Assembly: GCA_021826765.1 (NCBI GenBank)
Contig: JAKAYK010000009.1
Coordinates: 1-21,484, forward strand
Direction: 5' to 3'
DNA: 21,484 nucleotides
Source: Thermoplasmata archaeon
GTDB lineage: Archaea; Thermoplasmatota; Thermoplasmata; Thermoplasmatales; Thermoplasmataceae
Below the pieces are notes generated by a model. It worked only from the letters and a program-made list of their open reading frames with translations, did not search any database and had not been told where the DNA came from. The position numbers and the translations under genes are program-made. This document shows positions 15,440 to 21,484 of the stretch, one piece after another (within the stretch, counting starts at the first letter, position 1; the number at the start of each line of letters is the position of its first letter).

Positions 15440-16022
15440 GGTCTGCGGGATAACCGATGTGAAAGATGGAATCATGGCAGCAGAAATGGGTTCATTTATC
15501 CTTGGTGTTGTCCTTTCTGAAATATCCGCAAGAAAGGGAACAGCAGAAGTTGTTTCCGGGCTAAAGTCATATGGATACTCAGTTGCAGCAGTTCATACAT
15601 CCATGGATGATGCTATCAATTCCATGGGAGAAGAGGATTTCATACAGCTTCACTTCACTCATGGCACAGAGGAAGTTGCACAGATAAAAAAACTTGGGAA
15701 GAGGGTCATATCCGTGATTCCAGTAGATTCCAGCCCTGAATTCATAGGAGAAATGAAAAAGGCATCTGATCTTGTCCTCTTTGAGCATAAGCCAGAAATT
15801 GCTGATAAAATGAATCAGATATCTCCATTTCTGGATAACTCCACAGGAGTTGCGGGAGGGATCAGAGTCCATAACCTTGGAGAGATAATTCCACATGGGC
15901 CGGGATTCATAGACGTCAGCAGCTCGCTTGAATATGCACCGGGGAGGAAGAGCCAACAGAAGATGGCTGAATTTTTCAGGGAGGTGAAACTGCTTGGAAA
16001 TACTTGCGAACAGGATGCGTGA
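15429..16022 (+). CDS. trpF: Phosphoribosylanthranilate isomerase, divergent
   Basis: Amadori isomerisation of PRA to CdRP. The 197-aa protein starts in the family manner, MLVKVCGITD, with catalytic Cys6. The start is a TTG at 15429, 9 nt after GGAGG (15415-15419) inside trpD; the upstream open frame to 15366 is not homologous. Family blocks are GVVLSEISARKG, QLHF, VAGGIRVHN and FIDVSSSLEYAPGRKS. The position usually holding the catalytic Asp of the LLD motif reads LVLFEH, so Glu119 appears in its place, and the usual GGxG segment after it is missing. Identity is secure from the operon and the other motifs; whether activity is normal is open. Confidence 0.88.
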   Translation: MLVKVCGITDVKDGIMAAEMGSFILGVVLSEISARKGTAEVVSGLKSYGYSVAAVHTSMDDAINSMGEEDFIQLHFTHGTEEVAQIKKLGKRVISVIPVDSSPEFIGEMKKASDLVLFEHKPEIADKMNQISPFLDNSTGVAGGIRVHNLGEIIPHGPGFIDVSSSLEYAPGRKSQQKMAEFFREVKLLGNTCEQDA

Positions 16023-17142
16023 ACTTGCTTTTGGGAAAGTCAATTTTGCCTACTTCTGCAGATTCAAGGATCATGACAGGCTTATTGGTGAGGAAAAACT
16101 GTACACAGGAAAGAGAGCCATTGCCTCAATCAAAGCGCAAAAGCTTGATCATGTTTCTGGAGAGGTACCGGTTATTGTTTCATTTTCCTACGTGAACAAC
16201 ATATTTGAAAACGTGAATTACAGTTCAGAATATCCTCCAATTGCTTATTTTATTCCTGAAACTGCAGAAACAGGAAGATACATCAGAAAAAACGCATTCA
16301 ATCCATCTCCCCCTTCAGGATCTGCCAGTGATCATGAATTTGAGTCAGAAATCATGCATATGAGATCGCTCATAAGGGAAGGGGAAATGCTTCAGGTAGT
16401 TCTTTCGAAAGAATTTGGCCCCCTCAGCATTGACCCTGTGGAAAGGCTTCTTTCATTTCTGGAGAACGACAGATCCATGTATGTTTTCTATTACAGGATA
16501 GGCCCCTATGAAGTGATTGGAAGCTCACCGGAAAATGTTATTACGAGGAATGGCAGGGTAGCCATGATAGAGCCCATTGCAGGAACAAGAAGGATATCAC
16601 AGGATGAGATGGAAAATAAGGAAATTGAGAGAAACCTTCTTGAAGACCCAAAGGAACTCCTTGAACATCGGATGCTTGTGGATCTTGCAAGAAATGATCT
16701 TGGAAAGATATCGGAATACGGATCTGTAAAGATTGTGAAATCAATGGAAGTTAGGAGATTTGCCTCTGTGATGCACATTGTGAGCACGGTTGAATCTACT
16801 TTGAGGAAGGATGTTGGAAACAGCAGGATACTGGATGCAGTCTTTCCAGCAGGTACTGTTTCAGGGGCCCCCAAGGAGAGGGCCATAGATCATATAAAGA
16901 GAACAGAGAAGATGGAAAGAGGGGCATATGCAGGAGCTGTCGGAATTGTTTCGAAAAATGCAATGGATCTTGCCCTTGCAATCAGAACCATTTACAGCAG
17001 GAATGGGCTGTATTATACGCGGGCAGGTGCCGGAATTGTAAAGGATTCAATTCCTGAGAGAGAGATGGATGAAATTTTCATGAAGGCCTTTTCTGCAGCA
17101 GGAGGTGAATTGTATGAAATTGCTGGTTGTGAACAACCATGA
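15994..17142 (+). CDS. trpE: Anthranilate synthase component I
   Basis: Makes anthranilate from chorismate using ammonia supplied by TrpG. The 382-aa protein has a full chorismate-binding domain: IGSSPENVI, PIAGTRR (194-200), EHRMLVDLARNDLG with His225 (224-237), PAGTVSGAPKERA (285-297), GAYAGAVG (310-317) and AGAGIVKDSIPEREMDE. The N-terminal domain is short and I do not find the LLESA-type motif that binds feedback tryptophan in many TrpE proteins. The start is a TTG at 15994, supported by the near-perfect Shine-Dalgarno GGGAGGTGA ending at 15987; an ATG at 16015 is the alternative. It overlaps trpF by 29 nt. PabB is excluded by context. Confidence 0.94.
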   Translation: MEILANRMRELAFGKVNFAYFCRFKDHDRLIGEEKLYTGKRAIASIKAQKLDHVSGEVPVIVSFSYVNNIFENVNYSSEYPPIAYFIPETAETGRYIRKNAFNPSPPSGSASDHEFESEIMHMRSLIREGEMLQVVLSKEFGPLSIDPVERLLSFLENDRSMYVFYYRIGPYEVIGSSPENVITRNGRVAMIEPIAGTRRISQDEMENKEIERNLLEDPKELLEHRMLVDLARNDLGKISEYGSVKIVKSMEVRRFASVMHIVSTVESTLRKDVGNSRILDAVFPAGTVSGAPKERAIDHIKRTEKMERGAYAGAVGIVSKNAMDLALAIRTIYSRNGLYYTRAGAGIVKDSIPEREMDEIFMKAFSAAGGELYEIAGCEQP

Positions 17143-17677
17143 TTCATTTGTGTACAACATAATTCAGATACTGGGAAAACTCGGGAACAGCTACGATGTT
17201 GTGAACAATGAGGATGCAGATAAGGTGAATATTGAAAAATACGAAAAGATAATAATATCTCCCGGACCGGGCACACCCCTTAATGCCAGTGACAGGGGGA
17301 ACGTGGACATTCTGCTGGACATGGCAGTGGATCAGGATATACTTGGAGTGTGCTTCGGCCATCAGCTTCTCGGAATGAGAATGGGCTCAGAAATAATAGT
17401 AATGGAAGAACCCATGCATGGGGAGATTGATGTGATGGTTCATTCTGATTCCCCCATTTACAATGGCATTCCGGAGAAGTTTCATGCAGTGAGGTATCAT
17501 TCGCTTGCAATTTCTGGAACTGATCATATTGTGGTTGATTGCGTTTCAGAAAAAGACGGGGCCATAATGGGATTCCACAGCATGGACATGAAACGTTTCG
17601 GTGTGCAGTTCCATCCTGAAAGTTATTACTCTGAATATGGCGAGAAGATCATATCGAATTTTTTGGAGGCATGCTGA
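17114..17677 (+). CDS. trpG: Anthranilate synthase component II (glutamine amidotransferase)
   Basis: Class I glutamine amidotransferase that feeds ammonia to TrpE. The 187-aa protein starts MKLLVVNNHDSFVYN; the oxyanion loop is SPGPGTP (49-55), the catalytic triad is Cys80 in GVCFGHQ with His167 and Glu169 in QFHPES. GGAGGTGA at 17101-17108 lies 5 nt before the ATG at 17114, which therefore beats the GTG at 17105. The gene overlaps trpE by 29 nt, the same overlap as at the trpF/trpE junction, and ends in a TGATG stop/start overlap with trpC. It could also serve p-aminobenzoate synthesis. Confidence 0.95.
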   Translation: MKLLVVNNHDSFVYNIIQILGKLGNSYDVVNNEDADKVNIEKYEKIIISPGPGTPLNASDRGNVDILLDMAVDQDILGVCFGHQLLGMRMGSEIIVMEEPMHGEIDVMVHSDSPIYNGIPEKFHAVRYHSLAISGTDHIVVDCVSEKDGAIMGFHSMDMKRFGVQFHPESYYSEYGEKIISNFLEAC

Positions 17678-18432
17678 TGGCCCTGGTTGATGAAATTTAC
17701 AGGAAAAACAGGACGAGAAAATTTGAATTGGGCAGCAGAAGAATCAGGAATACCATATCCCTGGAAGAAACAATCAAAAAAACAGAGAAGGGATTCATCA
17801 TAGAGTTCAAGAGATCTTCTCCATCAGGTTTCAGGGGAAACTCTGTACTCACTCCTGAAGATTTCGCTGTTATTGTGCATGAATACGCAGACGCAATCAG
17901 CGTGCTCACTGAGCCGGATCACTTCCAGGGAAGCCTTCATGACGGGACAGAGCTGCAGGAACTCGGCATGCCCATTCTCATGAAGGATTTCATCTGCACG
18001 GAGGATATGATTCTTGCGGGATACCACAGCGGATTTGACGCCATCCTCCTGATCGCGGACTTTCTCAGTGGAAACGACATGGAAGTTCTTGCGAATTATG
18101 CACTTTCACTTAAAATGGATGTGCTTGCCGAATTCCATGATGCAGGAGCACTTGAGAAAATACCTGAGAAAGCAGGAATACTCGTTGGATATAACAGAAG
18201 GAACCTAAGGAGCCTCAGAATGGAGCCAGATGAAATGAATGCCATGAATTTGATGAATGAAAGAAAAGCATTGAAGATACTGGAAAGCGGCATAGGTAGG
18301 GAAAATTTTCAGGAACTGATTGAAACACCATATAATGGTTTCCTGATAGGGACTTCCGTGTTGAATGAACCAGAATTATTGAAAGAGATTAAAGAGGGTG
18401 AAAGTAATTATGTTGACAGAAAACATGCGTAA
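17677..18432 (+). CDS. trpC: Indole-3-glycerol phosphate synthase
   Basis: Closes the indole ring from CdRP. The 251-aa barrel shows the catalytic and substrate-binding blocks: IEFKRSSPSG (42-51, with Glu43 and Lys45), ISVLTEPDHFQGS, LMKDFI with Lys103, DAILLIADFL, VLAEFHD with Glu152, GYNRRNL with Asn173 (family GINNRNL), ESGI and GFLIGTSVL. GGAGG at 17665-17669 is too close to the ATG at 17671 and ideally spaced for the ATG at 17677, which overlaps the trpG stop by one base. It overlaps the DAHP synthase gene by 23 nt. TrpC is not fused to TrpF, unlike in enterobacteria. Confidence 0.94.
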   Translation: MALVDEIYRKNRTRKFELGSRRIRNTISLEETIKKTEKGFIIEFKRSSPSGFRGNSVLTPEDFAVIVHEYADAISVLTEPDHFQGSLHDGTELQELGMPILMKDFICTEDMILAGYHSGFDAILLIADFLSGNDMEVLANYALSLKMDVLAEFHDAGALEKIPEKAGILVGYNRRNLRSLRMEPDEMNAMNLMNERKALKILESGIGRENFQELIETPYNGFLIGTSVLNEPELLKEIKEGESNYVDRKHA

Positions 18433-19192
18433 AGTGAGAGAACTGTTCCCGGAGGGTGAAATATCCTTTATAGCGGGCCCATGCTCAGTGGAAAGCAGGG
18501 AAATGCTGGATGAGATTGCCAGATTCCTTTCAGGGATTGGCGTCAGGATGCTTCGAGGGGGCCTCTTCAAGCCCAGAACATCACCGGACAGTTTCCAGGG
18601 ACTGAGGGAACAGGGATTATCCATAATGAGGGAAGTCGCGGATGATCACCACATGGTGATGATTACGGAAGTCATGGACCCGGACAATATTGAACTGGTC
18701 GGGAAGTACACGGATGTTTTCCAGATAGGAAGCAGGAACAGCCAGAATTTTGCACTTCTCAAAGAGCTTGGCAGGCAGGAGAAGCCGGTTCTTCTTAAGA
18801 GGGGTTTTGGGAATACCACTGAGGAGTTTTACCAGTCCTCAAGATACATATCATCTGAAGGAAACAACGAGATAATCATGGTTGAGAGAGGAATCAGGAC
18901 TTTTGAGGATTCCACAAGATTCACTCTGGATATATCAAGCGTCCCGGTCATGAAGGAGAAAGTTGCCTTTCCCATAGTGGTTGACCCAAGCCATCCTGCG
19001 GGGAAACGGGAGTACGTGGAATCCCTGTCTCTTGCCGCAGTGGCAGCAGGTGCAGACGGACTGATGATTGAAGTTCACCCTGAACCGGATCTTGCACTCA
19101 GCGATGGAAGACAACAGGTGACCTTCGATCAGTTTGAAAAAATATACAGGAAAGCTATTGAGATAAGGAAGACAATGAACTCAGGGCTTTGA
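18410..19192 (+). CDS. 3-deoxy-7-phosphoheptulonate (DAHP) synthase, type I-beta
   Basis: Condenses phosphoenolpyruvate and erythrose-4-phosphate, the first step of the shikimate pathway. The 260-aa catalytic barrel carries AGPCSVES with metal-ligand Cys25, FKPRTSPDSFQGL (53-65), ITEVMD, IGSRNSQNF, LLKRG, DPSHPAG (192-198) and EVHPEP. Neither an N-terminal ferredoxin-like nor a chorismate mutase regulatory domain is present. GAGGGTGA at 18394-18401 supports the ATG at 18410 over the GTG at 18398. As the last trp operon gene it couples supply of chorismate to tryptophan demand. The 3' end overlaps the convergent HTH gene by 12 bp. Its presence indicates the classical DAHP entry rather than the dehydroquinate synthase II route of many archaea. 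Confidence 0.95.
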   Translation: MLTENMRKVRELFPEGEISFIAGPCSVESREMLDEIARFLSGIGVRMLRGGLFKPRTSPDSFQGLREQGLSIMREVADDHHMVMITEVMDPDNIELVGKYTDVFQIGSRNSQNFALLKELGRQEKPVLLKRGFGNTTEEFYQSSRYISSEGNNEIIMVERGIRTFEDSTRFTLDISSVPVMKEKVAFPIVVDPSHPAGKREYVESLSLAAVAAGADGLMIEVHPEPDLALSDGRQQVTFDQFEKIYRKAIEIRKTMNSGL

Positions 19193-19792
19193 TTCTTTCA
19201 GATAATCCTTCACAAGTTTTTTCATGGCCCTTCTCAATGTTTCCGAGAGGGATGAGGTTGATATTCCCATTATTTTTGCAATATCAGTGAGGGATGCCCT
19301 TCTTTCATTCTCAAAATAGCCAAGTTCATAACACATCTTAAGGATGGCGAACTCCCTTTCAGATATCTCGATCTTCTTCTCCTCGGGGCCCTCGATTATC
19401 ATTGGCTTAAGGTCATCATCCTCAAGTTTTTTCATGAGCCGTCTCATGGCTCCCCTGTTCTCAACAAGGACCCGGTAATTTATCCTGTAGTTATCCACGG
19501 AAGTGCTTGAAAGAATCACTGCCTCGCTGAGGGCCATAGCCCGGCAGGCTGAACAGCTCTTTCCGTAAACCCATATCTTCTTCTGGCCCATCCTTGCCAC
19601 ATTTATGGACAGTTTCTTGAGAATGAGCATATCCCTCTCCGAAAAATTATCTTTTTCAAAACTGTGAAGAGTCTCATCGGGTTCAATCTTCAATCTCGAG
19701 ACTGACTTAACCCCTGTCATTTTCATTATGGCATCAACGATCTTACAATCATCTCTCTGAACCTGTATAACGAATTCAAGGGGGTAGTTCAT
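19181..19792 (-). CDS. HTH_10 (bacterio-opsin activator-like) transcriptional regulator
   Basis: Predicted DNA-binding regulator (203 aa). The C-terminal region (about 142-197) fits the HTH_10 domain of Bat-type archaeal regulators: ISEREFAILKMCYELGYF, ERRASLTDIAKIMGIS, then SSLSETLRRAMKKL as recognition helix and following helix. The N-terminal 135 residues look like alpha/beta ligand-sensing modules and include Cys80-x2-Cys83 in YGKSCSACRA, which could bind a metal or respond to redox. The gene is convergent with the trp operon (12-bp overlap) and is probably leaderless, its TATA lying 25 nt upstream. A palindrome between TATA and start suggests autoregulation. Whether it controls the trp operon is unknown. 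Confidence 0.82.
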   Translation of the reverse strand: MNYPLEFVIQVQRDDCKIVDAIMKMTGVKSVSRLKIEPDETLHSFEKDNFSERDMLILKKLSINVARMGQKKIWVYGKSCSACRAMALSEAVILSSTSVDNYRINYRVLVENRGAMRRLMKKLEDDDLKPMIIEGPEEKKIEISEREFAILKMCYELGYFENERRASLTDIAKIMGISTSSLSETLRRAMKKLVKDYLKESKP

Positions 19793-19796
19793 AATT

Positions 19797-19820
19797 CCCT
19801 ATATATTAGGGCAATATAAA
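19797..19820 (-). promoter_or_regulatory. HTH regulator promoter: TATA box plus palindrome
   Basis: TTTATAT (minus strand, 19820-19814) is centred 25 nt before the ATG at 19792. Just downstream, spanning the region where transcription should begin, is CCCTATATATTAGGG (19797-19811), 5-bp perfect arms CCCTA/TAGGG around a 5-nt centre. An inverted repeat between TATA and start is a usual place for an archaeal repressor site, so autoregulation is plausible. Confidence 0.5.
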
Positions 19821-19838
19821 TGTTCAAATGCGGTTATT

Positions 19839-20744
19839 TCAATCGCCAGCCCTTCCGTTCAGAATGCTTTTCCTTAAATCCCCTGCAGTTGATTCTATCT
19901 GTGCATATGCATTGTGCGGATGAATGCTTTCATAGCTCTCTGAACTGATGGATACTGTGGTATCGTCACGGATGCCTATTTCTTTAAGAAGCCTTGAAGC
20001 TATTTCCCTCACAATATCCTCCACAAACATTGGATTCATGTGTGCTCCCACAACGAGTTCACCCTCATCCCTTCTCTTTAGCACTGGAAGAAGTGCGCCA
20101 TTGACCACGGATTCTCCAATCTCTATGAGCCTGAGGGCCTCAACCTGAATTTCACCGTCTGTTTCAAGGGAAATCCTCACCCTGTTTCTCTGGTTATGTG
20201 TTATGACAGGTATCTGCTTCAGAAATTCCTCAGCTTCAGGATGTGAATCTGAAATTATGGACCTTGCACTTTCCATTGCGCAGGGGCATGCATTCATCCC
20301 CATGAATTCAACACCTATTTTCTGCCTGAGATTTCCATTTCTATGGAGAACAGTGGATGATTCAAGATTATAAGAGACAAAGGATTTCCTTCCACTCCCT
20401 GATGCTGTTTCCGCAAATAATTCAGTTTTAAGTGAAACGTTGCATTTTTCAGAATATGTGAATCTTTTCAGGGAATCTCTGGCTATCTCCAGAGTCACAT
20501 TCTCGATAGATATCTCATCCTTCCTGTCCAGTGCTATGCTGTTGATGGATTCCACGGCTCTGGACATGTCTGCACCCTTCCTTCCAGGGGGCAGATCAAC
20601 ATATGATTCAATATCTGCAAGGATATGATTTACATTATCTCCCCTCTTTATGTTGAGGGGTACCCTGACGTTCCTGACTCCAACCTTCCCAATAGATAGG
20701 TAATGTTTTGGAGAACCACCCTGAACGTCAGCAAGTTCTTTCAT
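19839..20744 (-). CDS. mptA: GTP cyclohydrolase MptA (FolE2-type)
   Basis: Opens the GTP ring to give 7,8-dihydroneopterin cyclic phosphate, entry to archaeal pterin synthesis; family members are metal-dependent. The 301-aa protein has the FolE2/MptA features: MNACPCAMESAR with Cys153 and Cys155, THNQRNRVRISLE with His183, the EALRLIE and VGAHMNPMFVED segments, and ESIHPHNAYA near 273-282. It starts 6 nt after the pfdB stop, so it is the third gene of a pcc1-pfdB-mptA unit. The context is mixed (tRNA modification, chaperone, cofactor), so the grouping says little about function. Confidence 0.92.
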   Translation of the reverse strand: MKELADVQGGSPKHYLSIGKVGVRNVRVPLNIKRGDNVNHILADIESYVDLPPGRKGADMSRAVESINSIALDRKDEISIENVTLEIARDSLKRFTYSEKCNVSLKTELFAETASGSGRKSFVSYNLESSTVLHRNGNLRQKIGVEFMGMNACPCAMESARSIISDSHPEAEEFLKQIPVITHNQRNRVRISLETDGEIQVEALRLIEIGESVVNGALLPVLKRRDEGELVVGAHMNPMFVEDIVREIASRLLKEIGIRDDTTVSISSESYESIHPHNAYAQIESTAGDLRKSILNGRAGD

Positions 20745-20750
20745 ATGATC

Positions 20751-21110
20751 CTACTTGCCTGTCTGTCCGCCGTAAGCCTTCTGGATTGCCTGTTCAAGTT
20801 CCCTGTACTTCTCATCCAGTGACTTCTGCTGCTTTTCAATGGTTTTAATCCTGATCTCGCTGAGTTCCTTCTGCTCCTTCAGGTCCTCCATAAGTTTTGC
20901 CTTGTCATCCACCTTGTATAAAACGGGGCCCACACTCTTGTACACAGGAACACCATCATTTATTTTCTCAAGCTCCTCGATTGTTTTTGAGAGTTCCTTT
21001 ATCCTTAGGTCAATCTGGTACTTCTGGCTTCCAAGCTGTTCTATCTGGTTTTCCAACTGCTGGGCCTGCTTGATCTGATTCTGTAAATAATTACTTATTC
21101 CCCCTTCCAT
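20751..21110 (-). CDS. pfdB: Prefoldin beta subunit
   Basis: Beta subunit of the archaeal prefoldin hexamer, which holds unfolded proteins for the thermosome. The 119-aa protein is two long coiled-coil helices (about residues 5-48 and 72-112) joined by the family's beta-hairpin segment VPVYKSVGPVLYKVD (54-68), exactly the prefoldin beta pattern. GGTGA at 21120-21116 lies 5 nt before the ATG and overlaps the pcc1 stop. The pcc1-pfdB neighbourhood recurs in archaea. Confidence 0.95.
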   Translation of the reverse strand: MEGGISNYLQNQIKQAQQLENQIEQLGSQKYQIDLRIKELSKTIEELEKINDGVPVYKSVGPVLYKVDDKAKLMEDLKEQKELSEIRIKTIEKQQKSLDEKYRELEQAIQKAYGGQTGK

Positions 21111-21113
21111 CTC

Positions 21114-21353
21114 TTATTCACCTTTAATTATTCTGTCTGCTATTACGAGCCATTTCTGGATAGAACCCATAACAGCCCTTAATGAAACTATATCGCTGGC
21201 TCCTATATAAATTATGAAATCTTCATTGTTTTCCTGAATGCTGACCTCTGTCCTTCCAGATTTTGAATCTATATTTTCCCTTATGGATTCAACATGTTTT
21301 GAGAACAGGTTTTTCTCCAGCTTTATGGTCAGGTTGAAAGGATGTCTATTCAT
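21114..21353 (-). CDS. Pcc1-type KEOPS complex subunit
   Basis: Small subunit (79 aa) resembling Pcc1 of the KEOPS/EKC complex, which makes t6A at position 37 of ANN-decoding tRNAs. Visible: an opening strand FNLTIKLE, a basic helix, then EVSIQENNEDFIIYIGASDIVSLRAVMGSIQKWL, the Pcc1 end pattern in which an amphipathic helix follows SLRA. The frame is open to a TTG at 21377, but that lies on the TATA element. A transcript starting about 25 nt from the box begins near 21360, so the ATG at 21353 is the better start, nearly leaderless. First gene of a unit with pfdB and mptA. Identification rests on short-protein pattern and neighbourhood. Confidence 0.8.
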   Translation of the reverse strand: MNRHPFNLTIKLEKNLFSKHVESIRENIDSKSGRTEVSIQENNEDFIIYIGASDIVSLRAVMGSIQKWLVIADRIIKGE

Positions 21354-21377
21354 TTCCAGATAATGCATGGAACTCAA

Positions 21378-21389
21378 AAATATATATTT
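21378..21389. promoter_or_regulatory. Symmetric TATA element between pcc1 and tRNA-Arg
   Basis: AAATATATATTT is a perfect 12-bp palindrome in the gap between two divergent genes. Its centre is about 25 nt from the tRNA 5' end and about 31 nt from the preferred pcc1 start. It is the only TATA-like sequence there, so it probably serves both directions. Confidence 0.6.
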
Positions 21390-21408
21390 GTGTTAAGTAT
21401 CACATTTT

Positions 21409-21483
21409 GGGCTCGTGGCCTAGTATGGATAAGGCACCGTCCTTCTAAGTCGGTGATCGTGGGTTCAAATCCCACCGGGCCCG
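21409..21483 (+). tRNA. tRNA-Arg, anticodon TCT
   Basis: A 75-nt cloverleaf folds by eye. The acceptor is GGGCTCG/CGGGCCC with one G-U pair, the D stem GCCT/AGGC has a 10-nt loop, the T stem is GTGGG/CCCAC with loop TTCAAAT, and the discriminator is G. The anticodon loop CTTCTAA gives TCT (21444-21446), reading AGA and, with wobble, AGG, the main arginine codons in this window. The anticodon stem CCGTC/GTCGG has a U30-U40 mismatch. There is no intron, and CCA is not encoded (the base after the discriminator is T). Confidence 0.93.
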
Positions 21484-21484
21484 T

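Noticed and set aside
1..21484. CRISPR arrays, insertion sequences, integrase genes or attachment sites
   Set aside because: No spaced direct repeats, transposase-like proteins or terminal inverted repeats were seen; the tRNA at the right edge has no duplicated 3' end inside the window.

Overview
The window reads as a stretch of archaeal chromosome. TATA-binding protein, MCM helicase, prefoldin beta, a Pcc1-type KEOPS subunit, GTP cyclohydrolase MptA and a Bat-type HTH regulator are all archaeal. First genes of transcription units tend to be leaderless, with a TATA box about 24-27 nt before the start codon. Together with futalosine-route menaquinone genes, a TrpB2-type tryptophan synthase and heavy AGA/AGG arginine use, this points to the Thermoplasmata (Thermoplasmatales and relatives). 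That placement is inference; no 16S gene is present. There is no phage, IS or CRISPR signal: it is a dense core-gene region with no gap over about 140 bases.

Layout. 23-2180: ABC ATPase and its 12-TM-like permease. 2199-3653 (-): IMP dehydrogenase. 3743-5598 (-): mqnE then mqnA of futalosine menaquinone synthesis. 5735-8019 (+): mqnC then truD. 8011-9102 (-): TATA-binding protein and a cyclophilin. 9253-12399 (+): mcm, a DUF424 protein and a MenG/UbiE-type methyltransferase. 12457-19192 (+): a complete eight-gene tryptophan operon in the order trpB2-A-D-F-E-G-C followed by a DAHP synthase. 19181-19792 (-): HTH regulator convergent with that operon. 19839-21353 (-): pcc1, pfdB, mptA. 21409-21483 (+): tRNA-Arg(TCT).

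How the genes connect. Much of the window hangs on chorismate. DAHP synthase opens the shikimate route, the trp genes turn chorismate into tryptophan, and MqnA/MqnE/MqnC divert it to menaquinone, with the MenG-type methyltransferase a likely last step. mqnB and mqnD are not in the window. The rest is information processing (TBP, MCM, TruD, KEOPS, tRNA) and purine/pterin chemistry (GuaB, MptA).

Main points of interest: an apparent CTG start codon for mqnA, with a weaker second case at menG; three TATA-like boxes at exact 11-bp spacing before the TBP gene; palindromes or tandem repeats sitting on the core promoters of mqnE, trpB, guaB and the HTH regulator; a trp operon in which six of seven junctions overlap and the seventh abuts; and one symmetric TATA element apparently serving both pcc1 and tRNA-Arg. 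No wholly new multi-gene system was found.
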